DNA of 64,000 bases, taken from NCBI RefSeq assembly GCF_030409325.1, contig NZ_JAUFPR010000001.1, positions 434,001 to 498,000 of the forward strand, in the 5' to 3' direction. The notes under the pieces were generated by a model that made no database searches, was not told where the DNA came from, and worked only from the letters and a program-made list of their open reading frames with translations. Made by a program: the position numbers and the translations under genes. Numbering within the stretch: the stretch's first letter is position 1; each line of letters opens with the position of its first letter. Positions 16,290 through 25,105 of the stretch are shown here, piece by piece. Source of the stretch: Mucilaginibacter aquaedulcis (lineage in GTDB: Bacteria > Bacteroidota > Bacteroidia > Sphingobacteriales > Sphingobacteriaceae).

Positions 16290-17576
16290 TTATCTTTTAG
16301 CTATATCAATGTATTCTTTATCAACAGCGCCGGTATATATCTGACGCGGACGGCCGATAGGCTCTTTGTTCTCTTTCATTTCCTTCCACTGTGCAATCCA
16401 GCCTGGTAAACGGCCAAGGGCAAACAATACGGTAAACATATCTGTAGGGAAACCCAGAGCACGGTAAATGATACCCGAATAAAAATCAACATTAGGATAA
16501 AGCTTACGCTCAACAAAGTATTGATCTTTCAAGGCTACTTCTTCCAGCTTTTTGGCAATTTCCAATACTTCGTCGTTAATGCCTAATTTCTCTAAAATAT
16601 CGTCGCAGGCTTTTTTGATGATCTTGGCACGCGGATCAAAGTTTTTGTATACGCGGTGACCAAAGCCCATTAAACGGAACGGATCATTTTTGTCTTTAGC
16701 TTTCGCTATCCACTTATCGGTATCGCCGCCATCGTCTTTAATTTTCTCCAGCATTTCAATAACCGCCTGGTTGGCACCGCCATGCAGCGGGCCCCAAAGT
16801 GCAGATATACCTGATGATACCGAAGCATATATGTTTGACTCTGATGAGCCTACGATACGAACGGTTGAGGTTGAGCAGTTTTGCTCATGATCAGCATGCA
16901 AAATAAGCAGCTTGTTCATAGCGCTTATCACCACAGGGTCAATCACAATATCTTCGGTACGCTGACCAAAGGTCATATACATGAAGTTGGTAACGTAATC
17001 GTATTTATTTTTAGGATAGATAACCGGATGGCCCAATGATTTTTTGTAGATCCATGATACTACAGTAGCCATTTTTGCCAGCATTTTAATAATGCTCAGG
17101 TTAAGCTCCTCGGTAGTTTGAGCCGGTTTTAATGATTCCGGATAAAATGCAGATAAGGCAGATACCAGTGACGATAACTGACCCATAGGATGTGATTTTG
17201 ATGGGAAACCATCAAAAAACTTCTTCATATCCTCATGCACCAGTGTATGGCGGCTCAGTTCGTACTGAAAAGATGTTAATTGATCCTCAGTTGGCAATTC
17301 GCCATAGATCAGCAGGTATGCAACCTCAATAAAGCTTGAGTTTTCGGCCAGTTGTTCAATCGGATAACCCCGGTATTTCAGGATACCTTTTTCACCATCT
17401 AAAAAAGTAATAGCGCTTTTGGTTGCTCCTGTGTTTTTATATCCGATATCCAGTGTTACATAACCGCTCAAATCACGGAGCTTAGAAATATCAATCGCCT
17501 TTTCACCTTCAGTTCCCTCAATTACAGGGAGGTCAAATGTTTTATCACCAATTTTTAGTTGTGCTGTTTCCGACAT
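16290..17576 (-). CDS. gltA: citrate synthase
   Basis: Condenses acetyl-CoA and oxaloacetate to citrate, the entry step of the TCA cycle; cytoplasmic. 428 residues, the size of the hexameric bacterial form. The catalytic and substrate histidines are in LILHADHEQNCSTSTVR, WGPLHGGANQAV and MGFGHRVYKNFDPR. The first domain (residues about 1-45, GDKTFDLPVIEGTEG) is the small N-terminal beta region of type II synthases. A TACATTTG -7 element lies about 20 bp upstream. Monocistronic, with a strong terminator. Confidence 0.97.
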   Translation of the reverse strand: MSETAQLKIGDKTFDLPVIEGTEGEKAIDISKLRDLSGYVTLDIGYKNTGATKSAITFLDGEKGILKYRGYPIEQLAENSSFIEVAYLLIYGELPTEDQLTSFQYELSRHTLVHEDMKKFFDGFPSKSHPMGQLSSLVSALSAFYPESLKPAQTTEELNLSIIKMLAKMATVVSWIYKKSLGHPVIYPKNKYDYVTNFMYMTFGQRTEDIVIDPVVISAMNKLLILHADHEQNCSTSTVRIVGSSESNIYASVSSGISALWGPLHGGANQAVIEMLEKIKDDGGDTDKWIAKAKDKNDPFRLMGFGHRVYKNFDPRAKIIKKACDDILEKLGINDEVLEIAKKLEEVALKDQYFVERKLYPNVDFYSGIIYRALGFPTDMFTVLFALGRLPGWIAQWKEMKENKEPIGRPRQIYTGAVDKEYIDIAKR

Positions 17577-17596
17577 AGAAATATTTGTATCTGTAG

Positions 17597-17604
17597 CAAA
17601 TGTA
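17597..17604 (-). promoter_or_regulatory. -7 promoter element of gltA
   Basis: TACATTTG on the minus strand fits the Bacteroidota -7 consensus TAnnTTTG, 21 bp before the ATG. No convincing -33 TTTG is seen at the expected distance. Confidence 0.45.
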
Positions 17605-17761
17605 ATTAAATCTGTGTATTAATAACACTTATCCTCAATTACAGTTTGTAAAAATTTTACGTGCAAATCTATTAATTAAACGCAGTTTTGCCTTATGCGC
17701 TTCATCAATTTATTGTTAAAAAAACTTTTCGGTTATACCACCGCGATAAATGCGGTAAGCA

Positions 17762-18289
17762 TTAATTGATCTGTCCTTTTACCTGGCCGCACTCCTTCAT
17801 CTGCTCAGGAAAATACGGATTTTCAATGGCCTTATTCGCTGATAGCCAGTAGCCACCCTTTCCGCCATCGGCCATAGGGCAGTAATCAATATAAACCGGA
17901 GCCGATTTAAATTTGGCACCTTTTACCAGTGCAATAACATCTTTACTTAATATTAAGAAAGCGGCACGCTGTACCTTAACATCTTTTGATGCAGCTATCT
18001 GGCCGGCAACGGCAGCAGTTTCGGTACAACCCTGAATGCCTTTTAACTTGGTTTCGAGCAATGCTGCCTTGCTTTGAATATCAGCAACCTTTGATGTTAA
18101 GAAGTAATTTTTTAAATCAAGGTAGGTATTTAATACATCTGCAGTGTTGGATGTATCGGCCATGTGGGTAACAACGGCTTTGCCGCTGTCTGCCTTTACT
18201 TCGGTATCATTAGCCGGTTTGGCATTTTGGTTACAGGCCGATGCTGCTATAACAAGGCCAAAAAGTGCTGCAAAATTGATGATCTTCAT
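17762..18289 (-). CDS. DUF3347 domain lipoprotein
   Basis: 175 residues. The N-terminal hydrophobic segment ends in AASAC, so Cys19 is the likely lipid anchor. The conserved DUF3347 core is visible: a helical region TYLDLKNYFLTSKVADIQSKA, then the C-terminal YCPMADGGKGGYWLSANKAIENPYFPEQMKECG, with its CPMA...YW...NPYFP...C pattern. In this family the domain often accompanies CusB/efflux proteins and may bind metal through the Cys/Met residues (known for relatives, not shown here). It starts 6 bp after the permease stop, so it is translated from the same mRNA. Confidence 0.82.
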   Translation of the reverse strand: MKIINFAALFGLVIAASACNQNAKPANDTEVKADSGKAVVTHMADTSNTADVLNTYLDLKNYFLTSKVADIQSKAALLETKLKGIQGCTETAAVAGQIAASKDVKVQRAAFLILSKDVIALVKGAKFKSAPVYIDYCPMADGGKGGYWLSANKAIENPYFPEQMKECGQVKGQIN

Positions 18290-18295
18290 AATTCA

Positions 18296-19543
18296 TTAAT
18301 TGGTGCGTATTGCCTCAACAGGGTCAAGCCTCGAAGCAAAATACGCGGGAATAATTCCCGAAATTACACCAATTCCTAATGAAAAACTCAATCCTTTAAT
18401 AACATTATTTATATCAAGCACCACTTTTACATCAAATAAGGCCTTTACGCCAAAGGTTGAAAAATACACGAGGATAAGCCCCACCAGGCCGCCCAGCAGG
18501 CAAAGCGCTATAGACTCAATTAAAAATTGCAGCAGTATAAAATAATTTTTGGCCCCTAATGATTTCTGGATACCTATAATATTGGTACGCTCTTTTACCG
18601 ATACAAACATGATATTGGCAATACCAAAACCACCCACCAGCATCGAGAACAGACCTATAATAAAGCCGCCTTTATTTACAATGCTGAAAAGATCATCAAG
18701 CGCGTTGGTGAGCATGGTGGTTCTGTTTAATGAAAAATTATCTTCCTGCCCCGGCCTTAAACTTCTGATGGAGCGCATAAGACCCTGCAGTTCGCTTTCC
18801 ACATCATCAACAGGGATACCCTTTTTACCCCGCACAATGATAGACGGTCGGTATTTTTCATTTTGAATATCAATCAGGTTATGCGCAAAGTTAAGCGGAA
18901 GCAAAACCTCCTTATCTGTTGATATATTGAGCATATCCTTACCCTGTTTTGAAAACACACCTACCACGGTAACATAGCGGCCCATCACCTTGATCTCTTT
19001 ACCAATGGCATCGCCCCCAGGGAACAGGTTTTGAGCTATATCATAACCTATATTAACCACCGGCGCTCCTGTTTTTGATTCCATATCGGTAAAATACCTG
19101 CCGCTTTCAAAATCAAAGTTCCAGGTTTTGTCGTGATCCTTTGAGGCGGCATCTATCTGCGCACCGTCAACCGTGTTGCTTTTATATTTAATGGTACGGT
19201 TATCAATAGAAATTTCATATGATATAGCCCCGGCGGTTTGGCTGCGGCGCTGCAGTTCATTAAAATCTTTCAGTTTTGATACAGGTCTTTGCAGGTACTT
19301 CCACCAGGGGAAGTCGCTGCCGCCTATCCATGGCCATTTTTCAATGTATATACTATTGTTACCTAATTTATCAACGCTCTTTTGCAAGTTATTTCGCAGG
19401 GTATCTACAGCCGAAAAAACGGCTATGATGGTAAATATCCCGATGGTTACTCCCAGTAATGAAAGCATGGTACGCAGTTTATTTTGTCGTAAGGCATCAT
19501 AAGCGAACAAAAAACTTTCTCTGAAGAGTTTTAAAAATAACAT
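18296..19543 (-). CDS. ABC transporter permease, MacB/FtsX type
   Basis: 415-residue inner-membrane permease. An N-terminal transmembrane helix (about 20-42, LLGVTIGIFTIIAVFSAV) is followed by a large periplasmic MacB core domain (about 50-260). Three C-terminal helices make up the FtsX domain: GLFSMLVGGFGIANIMFVSV, the helix around LIESIALCLLGGLVGLILVYF, and GLSFSLGIGVISGIIPAYFASRLDPVEAIR, ending in the family hallmark P-V-E-A-I-R. It couples to an ATPase encoded elsewhere; the nearest candidate is the LolD/MacB-type ATPase at 25106, 5.6 kb away. It is followed within 6 bp by a DUF3347 lipoprotein, a likely partner. Confidence 0.9.
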   Translation of the reverse strand: MLFLKLFRESFLFAYDALRQNKLRTMLSLLGVTIGIFTIIAVFSAVDTLRNNLQKSVDKLGNNSIYIEKWPWIGGSDFPWWKYLQRPVSKLKDFNELQRRSQTAGAISYEISIDNRTIKYKSNTVDGAQIDAASKDHDKTWNFDFESGRYFTDMESKTGAPVVNIGYDIAQNLFPGGDAIGKEIKVMGRYVTVVGVFSKQGKDMLNISTDKEVLLPLNFAHNLIDIQNEKYRPSIIVRGKKGIPVDDVESELQGLMRSIRSLRPGQEDNFSLNRTTMLTNALDDLFSIVNKGGFIIGLFSMLVGGFGIANIMFVSVKERTNIIGIQKSLGAKNYFILLQFLIESIALCLLGGLVGLILVYFSTFGVKALFDVKVVLDINNVIKGLSFSLGIGVISGIIPAYFASRLDPVEAIRTN

Positions 19544-19756
19544 ACAACTTATTTTGATTTCAATGGTTAATGTTTCTATTGTTCAGATTTACAGGCTGTA
19601 CCAATAAAATCCGTTTTCTGAATGTAAGGTTATAGAATATTTTATTTTTTAGATGCGGCAACAACAGTTAAGTTACATTATTTTTTAATTAACTTGACCA
19701 ATAATCAGCTAAAAACGGTTCATAAAAAAATCGGTGAAATTAACAAAAAAAATTCA

Positions 19757-19764
19757 TACATTTG
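19757..19764 (+). promoter_or_regulatory. -7 promoter element of queA
   Basis: TACATTTG followed by CGCCC, 27 bp before the queA ATG, matches the Bacteroidota -7 consensus TAnnTTTG. The -33 box is not evident. Confidence 0.5.
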
Positions 19765-19790
19765 CGCCCTGAAAATTCATAAATACAAGC

Positions 19791-20840
19791 ATGAAATTAT
19801 CTCAATTCAAATTCAATTTACCAGAGTCATTAGTTGCACATACTCCATCAGCCACCCGCGACGAAGCACGCTTAATGGTTTTACATAAAGATTCGGGAAA
19901 AATTGAGCATAAAATATTCAAAGATGTGTTGGATTATTTTGATGATAAGGATGTAATGATCCTGAACAATACCAAAGTATTCCCGGCACGTTTGTATGGA
20001 AATAAAGAAAAAACAGGTGCTACCATCGAGGTGTTTTTATTACGCGAATTAAATAAAGAACTCCGCTTATGGGATGTGCTGGTTGATCCGGCACGTAAAA
20101 TACGCGTTGGTAATAAATTATACTTTGGCGATGACGACCTTTTAATTGCCGAGGTTGTTGATAATACTACCTCACGCGGCCGTACTATACGCTTCTTATT
20201 TGACGGTACCGACGAGGAGTTCCGCAGAAATGTGGAAATATTGGGCGAAACCCCGCTTCCGAAATACATTAAACGCAAGGCTACCGCCGAAGATAAAGAG
20301 CGTTACCAAACTATTTTCGCTAAACACGAAGGTGCTGTTGCCGCTCCTACCGCAGGCTTACACTTTAGCCGCGAACTGATGAAACGCCTTGAACTAAAAG
20401 GTGTTGAATTTGCCGAAGTTACCCTGCACGTTGGTTTAGGTACTTTCCGCCCGGTTGAGGTTGAGGATCTTACCAAACATAAAATGGATTCTGAACAGTT
20501 TATCATCGAGCAAAAACAAGCCGATATTGTAAACAGGGGCATTGAGCTTAAAAAACGCATTTGCGCTGTTGGTACTACATCAATGCGTACCATTGAATCG
20601 GCTGTATCAGCAAACAAAACATTGAAAGCTGCTAACGACTGGACAAGCAAATTCATTTTCCCTCCATATGATTTCAGCATCGCGAATTCAATGATCACTA
20701 ACTTTCACACGCCTGAGTCAACATTGTTGATGATGATATGCGCTTTTGGCGGTTACGAAAATGTAATGAACGCTTACGAAGTTGCAGTTAAAGAAAAATA
20801 CCGTTTTTACAGCTATGGCGATGCCATGCTTATCATCTAA
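19791..20840 (+). CDS. queA: S-adenosylmethionine:tRNA ribosyltransferase-isomerase QueA
   Basis: Transfers and isomerises the ribosyl moiety of SAM onto preQ1 in tRNA, giving epoxyqueuosine, the penultimate step of queuosine synthesis. 349 residues, the standard length. Signature segments: the opening [56 protein letters not shown], the [22 protein letters not shown] block, [10 protein letters not shown], and [20 protein letters not shown]. No other queuosine genes are adjacent. A -7 promoter element lies 27 bp upstream and a hairpin terminator follows. Confidence 0.97.
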   Translation: MKLSQFKFNLPESLVAHTPSATRDEARLMVLHKDSGKIEHKIFKDVLDYFDDKDVMILNNTKVFPARLYGNKEKTGATIEVFLLRELNKELRLWDVLVDPARKIRVGNKLYFGDDDLLIAEVVDNTTSRGRTIRFLFDGTDEEFRRNVEILGETPLPKYIKRKATAEDKERYQTIFAKHEGAVAAPTAGLHFSRELMKRLELKGVEFAEVTLHVGLGTFRPVEVEDLTKHKMDSEQFIIEQKQADIVNRGIELKKRICAVGTTSMRTIESAVSANKTLKAANDWTSKFIFPPYDFSIANSMITNFHTPESTLLMMICAFGGYENVMNAYEVAVKEKYRFYSYGDAMLII

Positions 20841-20865
20841 GTTTTAAGACTTTAGTTGAGAGATT

Positions 20866-20905
20866 TGAGATATGAAATTAAGTTTTCATATCTCATTTTT
20901 TGTTT
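20866..20905 (+). terminator. intrinsic terminator of queA
   Basis: TGAGATATGAAA (20866-20877) pairs with TTTCATATCTCA (20884-20895) around a 6-nt loop, followed by a T-rich run. Confidence 0.8.
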
Positions 20906-20945
20906 TAGATATTAGCCCTACTGAAAAATAGTAAAGAATACCTCA

Positions 20946-21650
20946 ATGGCCGACCTTACTTTCGCATCTCAAAAAAACTACGCCATCATTGTGGCCGGAG
21001 GCTCGGGCAGCAGGATGCAATCGGCCTTGCCTAAACAATTTTTGTTATTGAATGGCCTGCCGGTTTTAATGCATACCATCAGGGCTTTTGAGCAAACATC
21101 AGTAAAACCCGGCATTATACTGGTTTTACCTGCAAGCTATCATGAATACTGGCAGGAGCTGTGCCAAACCTACCAATTTACCACGCCTCACCTTTTGGTT
21201 ACAGGCGGCCAAACACGCTTTCACTCGGTAAAAAACGGAATTGATCAGATAACTGAGGATGATGCACTTATAGCCGTACATGATGCCGTGCGGCCACTCA
21301 CAAGCAGGCAAATTATTGAAACCTCATATTTACATGCCTTTGAGCATGGCAATGCCGTTACGGCCGTTAAAAGCCGCGATTCGGTAAGGCAGCTGGTAAA
21401 CCACACCTCCGTAAGTTTAATACGCGATCATATTTACCTGATACAAACTCCGCAAACCTTTAAAGCAGCATTATTAAAGAAAGCGTACCAACAACCATAC
21501 AGCGAAAAATTTACAGATGATGCAAGCGTGGTTGAACAGCTCGGCGTGGAGATACAACTAACCGAAGGCGATTATCAAAATATTAAAATTACCTTCCCCG
21601 AGGATATTGCCATTGCCGAACTGCTGTTAAACAAAAAACCATCGGCCTGA
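20946..21650 (+). CDS. ispD: 2-C-methyl-D-erythritol 4-phosphate cytidylyltransferase
   Basis: Forms CDP-methylerythritol from MEP and CTP in the non-mevalonate isoprenoid pathway. 234 residues. The nucleotide-binding motif is IVAGGSGSRMQSALPKQF near the N-terminus. VHDAVRPL and the IRDHIYLIQTPQTF block, followed by TDDASVVEQLG, are diagnostic of IspD. It has no isoprenoid-pathway neighbours. It sits 105 bp after queA, behind a terminator, so it likely has its own promoter. Confidence 0.95.
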   Translation: MADLTFASQKNYAIIVAGGSGSRMQSALPKQFLLLNGLPVLMHTIRAFEQTSVKPGIILVLPASYHEYWQELCQTYQFTTPHLLVTGGQTRFHSVKNGIDQITEDDALIAVHDAVRPLTSRQIIETSYLHAFEHGNAVTAVKSRDSVRQLVNHTSVSLIRDHIYLIQTPQTFKAALLKKAYQQPYSEKFTDDASVVEQLGVEIQLTEGDYQNIKITFPEDIAIAELLLNKKPSA

Positions 21651-21696
21651 TCAAAGGCCAATGGCTTTTATTACGTTTTGGGATTTTTGGGGGATA

Positions 21697-21843
21697 CTAT
21701 GCCCTTCTGATAACTCCTAAAAGCACAGCAATGATTGCTATAACCAATAAAATATGAATCAGGCTTCCGGCGTGATTAAAGAAGAAACCAAATATCCATC
21801 CTATAACCAGGATAACGGCGATAATGTACAATAGACCTCTCAT
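21697..21843 (-). CDS. 48-residue lmo0937-type small membrane protein
   Basis: A short gene reading MRGLLYIIAVILVIGWIFGF, then FFNHAGSLIHILLVIAIIAV and LLGVIRRA, ending in TAG. Two hydrophobic helices separated by a short NHAGS turn give a two-span inner-membrane mini-protein. This pattern is that of the lmo0937 family, common in Bacteroidota and Firmicutes and of unknown function, often stress-linked. It is convergent with ispD, starting with an ATG after an AT-rich leader. Confidence 0.8.
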   Translation of the reverse strand: MRGLLYIIAVILVIGWIFGFFFNHAGSLIHILLVIAIIAVLLGVIRRA

Positions 21844-21920
21844 TTTTGTAAGTTTTAAGTGATAATGATAAAATGTTTAAGCATTATTACTAAAATCATT
21901 CCAAAAAGTAGTGCCAATAA

Positions 21921-21946
21921 AAAAACCCTTTATAAAAGGGTTTTTA
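21921..21946. terminator. bidirectional terminator hairpin
   Basis: AAACCCTTTTATAAAAGGGTTT (21923-21944) is a perfect palindromic stem with A-run and T-run on either side, directly after the stop of the DUF2795 gene (21954, minus). It also insulates the small membrane-protein gene downstream. Confidence 0.85.
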
Positions 21947-21953
21947 AGTTTTG

Positions 21954-22175
21954 CTAATATTCATCTTCGTTAAAAAAGAAATCGTCTTTGGTCGGATAGT
22001 CGGGCCAAATTTCCTCTATATTTTCATAAGGTTCGCCATCATCCTCCAATGCTTGCAGGTTTTCTATAACCTCCACAGGAGCTCCTGAACGGATAGCGTA
22101 ATCAATTAATTCATCTTTTGTTGCGGGCCAGGGCGCATCTTCAAGGTGAGATGCCAGTTCAAGTGTCCAATACAT
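21954..22175 (-). CDS. DUF2795 domain protein
   Basis: 73-residue acidic cytoplasmic protein: MYWTLELASHLEDAPWPATK, then ELIDYAIRSGAPVEVIENLQ. The pattern LASHLEDAPWPATKDELIDYAIRSGAP...V..NL is the DUF2795 core, where a helix pair resembles a small helix-bundle. The acidic tail (DDGEPYENIEEIWPDYPTKDDFFFNEDEY) extends beyond the domain. Function unknown in the family. Confidence 0.82.
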   Translation of the reverse strand: MYWTLELASHLEDAPWPATKDELIDYAIRSGAPVEVIENLQALEDDGEPYENIEEIWPDYPTKDDFFFNEDEY

Positions 22176-22265
22176 GTTTCTCTATTTATATTTATTTCAG
22201 TAAATTAACTTTTTCGCAAAAGTATAATATTTTCAATTGGAATATCAATATTTTTTTTCAAATTT

Positions 22266-22814
22266 TCAAATTCGTGGTATCCATTGATTTTCAGGTATTT
22301 TAGCCTCATTACCAATTTTACGCGCCAGGGTGAACAGGTAATCGCTCAACCTGTTCAGATATATATTCACTTTTTCATCAACCGGGCTTTCTTCTGCCAG
22401 GTGAACGGTTATCCTTTCGGCCCGCCTGCAAATACATCTTGCAATATGGCAAAACGAAATGGTATTATTTCCACCCGGTAAAATAAAATGACGCAGCTCA
22501 GGCAATCGCTCATTCATGCTGTCCATTTCCTTTTCCAGCAGTTCCACATCGGCCATGTGCAAATCGGGTGTAACCATTTTTGATCGCTCCGGATCGGCCG
22601 CCAATAAGGAGCCTATAGTAAACAATCTGTCCTGAATCTGCTTCAATACGTCCTTATCATGAACGGCAATGTCCTGATCGCGGATAAGGCCCACATATGA
22701 ATTCAATTCATCAATGGTACCATAACTTTCAATGCGTAAATGATATTTCGCAACCCGGGTTCCCCCTATTAATGATGTAAACCCTTTATCGCCTGTTTTA
22801 GTATATATCTTCAT
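22266..22814 (-). CDS. cob(I)yrinic acid a,c-diamide adenosyltransferase, PduO type
   Basis: Transfers the adenosyl group of ATP to cob(I)alamin to make adenosylcobalamin. 183 residues from the ATG at 22814; upstream codons in the open frame are not used, because MKIYTKTGDKGFTSLIGG is the standard N-terminus and ATP-binding motif (TKTGDxGxT). The helical core has ESYGTIDELNSYVGLIR, RHFILPGGN, and the C-terminal CRRAERITVHL and YLNRLSDYLFTLAR signatures. No other cobalamin gene is nearby, so the host probably uses it for cofactor salvage or repair. Confidence 0.94.
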   Translation of the reverse strand: MKIYTKTGDKGFTSLIGGTRVAKYHLRIESYGTIDELNSYVGLIRDQDIAVHDKDVLKQIQDRLFTIGSLLAADPERSKMVTPDLHMADVELLEKEMDSMNERLPELRHFILPGGNNTISFCHIARCICRRAERITVHLAEESPVDEKVNIYLNRLSDYLFTLARKIGNEAKIPENQWIPRI

Positions 22815-22977
22815 GTTTTTTATACGTTGAGGTGTTATGCTGGTTGCATTAAATAAACACACCTAATTTAAACCCGTTTGCACTTGTAGTATAATTTTTG
22901 CGAAGAAAGTGTAAATTTTTAAATGATAGACTTAAACTTGCATTTATAATACTGTGAAACTTGTTATTAATAAAATT

Positions 22978-24009
22978 ATGAAATCGATCATATTATCATC
23001 TAAATTAATAATTGTACTTTTTTCGGCATTGGTAGTCTCGGCGTTCAGCTGCGGCAACAGCGGCAGTAGTGCCGGCAGCAGCAATGATAGCTCACAAACT
23101 GCGGCTCAAAAACCTGCTCCTCAAAAAAAGGCTTCTATTGCAACCCTGTTGACCGAGCAACAATTTAATGATCTTTTTCCTCAACGTGATAAATTTTATA
23201 CTTATGCCGCTTTTGTAAAAGCGGCCGATGAACTGGGTCAGGTATCTATCAAAGTTACCCGAAGGGCGCTTTCGGTATATCAATATATCCGGACTGATAA
23301 AAAAACAGGCAAAACCGAGACTGTACGCCAGGATCCGGACTGGAACGAGGAATGGGCCAAAAAGAAACCCGATAGTACCTTTACGGTTGATTATGGTAAC
23401 TTTTGCGCTCAGTTTGGTACCGATGCCAATAAAAAGGAGCTGGCCGCATTTTTTGCACACATAGCACATGAAACCCGTCATGGCGTAAACGCCACTTATA
23501 CCGACGGCCTTATGCTGATACACGAAAGCAATACAGCGCTAACCTACATTGCCGAGAGCGATGAGTATCCACCAGTTGCCGGTAAAAAATACTATGGACG
23601 CGGCCCCATGCAGTTAAGTTATAACGGCAACTATGGCCTGGCTTCAAACTGTATTTTTGGCGATCCTAAGATACTGCTGAACAATCCCGACCTGGTTGAA
23701 ACCGACCCGGTAGTTGCCTTTAAGGCCGCCATTTATTTCTGGATGACACCTGAAACGCACAAACCATCGGCCCATGATGTAATGACCGGTAAATGGCAGC
23801 CTAATGCTGTGGATAAGGCCAAAGGCCGTACCCCCGGCTTTGGTATGACCATCAATATTGTTAATGGTGATGTTGAATGTAATAAAGGCGAAAACATGTA
23901 CAGCATGAATGACCGTATTGGCTTTTACCAGTTCTTTTTAAAGAAATTGGGACTTACCGATGCCAACTGCGCCTGCTCATGCGGCAAAATGCAGCCTTAT
24001 AAATATTAA
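22978..24009 (+). CDS. glycoside hydrolase family 19 lipoprotein (chitinase/lysozyme-like)
   Basis: Predicted exported endo-acting glycosidase, 343 residues. The ATG at 22978 is preferred to the upstream GTG because it gives a compact signal peptide ending AFSC (lipid Cys about 25), followed by a Ser/Gly/Gln-rich linker. The GH19 lysozyme-like domain spans about 140-340. Glu165 in IAHETRHGV is the expected general acid, a second Glu lies 18 residues on, and KYYGRGPMQLSYNGNYG is the family signature. Substrate (chitin or peptidoglycan) cannot be decided. Residues about 50-130 before the domain are unassigned. A cyanophycinase-like gene begins 32 bp downstream. Confidence 0.86.
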   Translation: MKSIILSSKLIIVLFSALVVSAFSCGNSGSSAGSSNDSSQTAAQKPAPQKKASIATLLTEQQFNDLFPQRDKFYTYAAFVKAADELGQVSIKVTRRALSVYQYIRTDKKTGKTETVRQDPDWNEEWAKKKPDSTFTVDYGNFCAQFGTDANKKELAAFFAHIAHETRHGVNATYTDGLMLIHESNTALTYIAESDEYPPVAGKKYYGRGPMQLSYNGNYGLASNCIFGDPKILLNNPDLVETDPVVAFKAAIYFWMTPETHKPSAHDVMTGKWQPNAVDKAKGRTPGFGMTINIVNGDVECNKGENMYSMNDRIGFYQFFLKKLGLTDANCACSCGKMQPYKY

Positions 24010-24014
24010 ACTCA

Positions 24015-24060
24015 GTAAAAGAAAACAGCGTATATTTACATATGCGCTGTTTTCTTTTAC
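24015..24060 (+). promoter_or_regulatory. 16-bp-stem hairpin with the next gene's start codon in its loop
   Basis: GTAAAAGAAAACAGCG (24015-24030) is the exact reverse complement of 24045-24060. The 14-nt loop contains the ATG (24042-24044) of the S51 gene, and the 3' arm is codons 2-7. It starts 5 bp after the GH19 stop. It could terminate the upstream transcript, limit translation of the downstream gene, or both. Confidence 0.65.
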
Positions 24061-25091
24061 TGATTATCCTCCTGGGGTTTGGCTCCGGCGTGCTGGCAGC
24101 CCCTATTCCTGATACTTTAAAGTCAGACAAGCATATTGCGGGCCGACCAGCCTCTATTGGTATTGTTGGCGATACCGCCAATGTGAATACCCCTGTTAAA
24201 GCCGGTATGGTACTGGTGGGTGGCGGCCGTGATGTTGACGAAGCTTTTAAATGGATGATTGACCGCAGCGGAGGCGGCGATGTGGTGATATTACGCGCAT
24301 CCGGCAAAGATGGTTATAATGATTACATCAATAGCCTGGGCAAGGTAAATTCTGTAGAAACACTTAAAATTGATTCAAGAAAGTTAGCTGATAATGACAC
24401 GGTTGCCTACATCATCCGTAATGCCGAAATGCTTTTTATATCGGGCGGCGACCAATCAAACTATATGAATTTTTGGCGCGGCACCAAAACCATGGATGCC
24501 ATTAACTACCTGCTTAATGTTAAGCACGCCCCGGTAGGCGGCACCAGCGCCGGTTGTGCTATTATGGGCGGCTTTTATTATAGCGGCGAAAAAGCCAGCT
24601 TAACAACCGAACAAGCCCTCGCAAACCCTTATGACAGCTTGGTTACTGTTTATAATAACGATTTTTTGCATGCCCCTTTCCTAAAATCGGTAATCACAGA
24701 TCAGCATTACATAACCCGCGAAAGACAGGGCCGTCATGTAACCTTTTTAGCTCGCATCATTAAAAACTGGAACATATTTGCCAATGGCATTGCTGTTGAT
24801 GAACATACCGCTGTTTGCATTGATGAAACTGGCAAAGCCATAGTAACAGGCAGCAGCAAGGCCTACTTTTTAATAACCAACAGCCAAAAGCCTCCTGAAG
24901 TATGTGAACCAGGAAAACCCTTAACATGGCAAAATAACCAGCAGGCTATTAAAGTTTATGAAGTACAAGGTACAGCCACCGGAACGGGTAATTTTGATGT
25001 TGCAGGTTTTAATACAACCAAGGCATCAGGTGGAAAATGGTATTGGTGGTGGGTTGATACGGGCAAGCTGAAAAGGCAGGAAATAAAGTAG
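24042..25091 (+). CDS. secreted cyanophycinase-like peptidase, family S51
   Basis: 349 residues with a clear signal peptide (MRCFLLLIILLGFGSGVLAA). The catalytic domain (about 52-290) shows the S51 pattern: GMVLVGGGRDVDEAF, ILRASGKDGYNDYI, LFISGGDQSNYMNFW, the nucleophile elbow GGTSAGCAI (Ser169), and ITDQHYITRERQGR. These match cyanophycinase and related secreted Asp-X dipeptidases. True cyanophycin degradation is only one option. A C-terminal beta-rich extension ends in WWWVDTGKLKRQ. It is 32 bp after the GH19 gene, and its start codon is inside a hairpin. Confidence 0.85.
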   Translation: MRCFLLLIILLGFGSGVLAAPIPDTLKSDKHIAGRPASIGIVGDTANVNTPVKAGMVLVGGGRDVDEAFKWMIDRSGGGDVVILRASGKDGYNDYINSLGKVNSVETLKIDSRKLADNDTVAYIIRNAEMLFISGGDQSNYMNFWRGTKTMDAINYLLNVKHAPVGGTSAGCAIMGGFYYSGEKASLTTEQALANPYDSLVTVYNNDFLHAPFLKSVITDQHYITRERQGRHVTFLARIIKNWNIFANGIAVDEHTAVCIDETGKAIVTGSSKAYFLITNSQKPPEVCEPGKPLTWQNNQQAIKVYEVQGTATGTGNFDVAGFNTTKASGGKWYWWWVDTGKLKRQEIK

Positions 25092-25105
25092 TATTTCGCT
25101 TTTGC

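Noticed and set aside
20303..20698. A 131-codon frame antisense to queA
   Set aside because: QueA is complete and highly conserved there, so the antisense frame is a by-product.
22978..25091. A cyanophycin operon
   Set aside because: Only the S51 peptidase is suggestive; there is no cyanophycin synthetase, and its secretion argues against intracellular cyanophycin.
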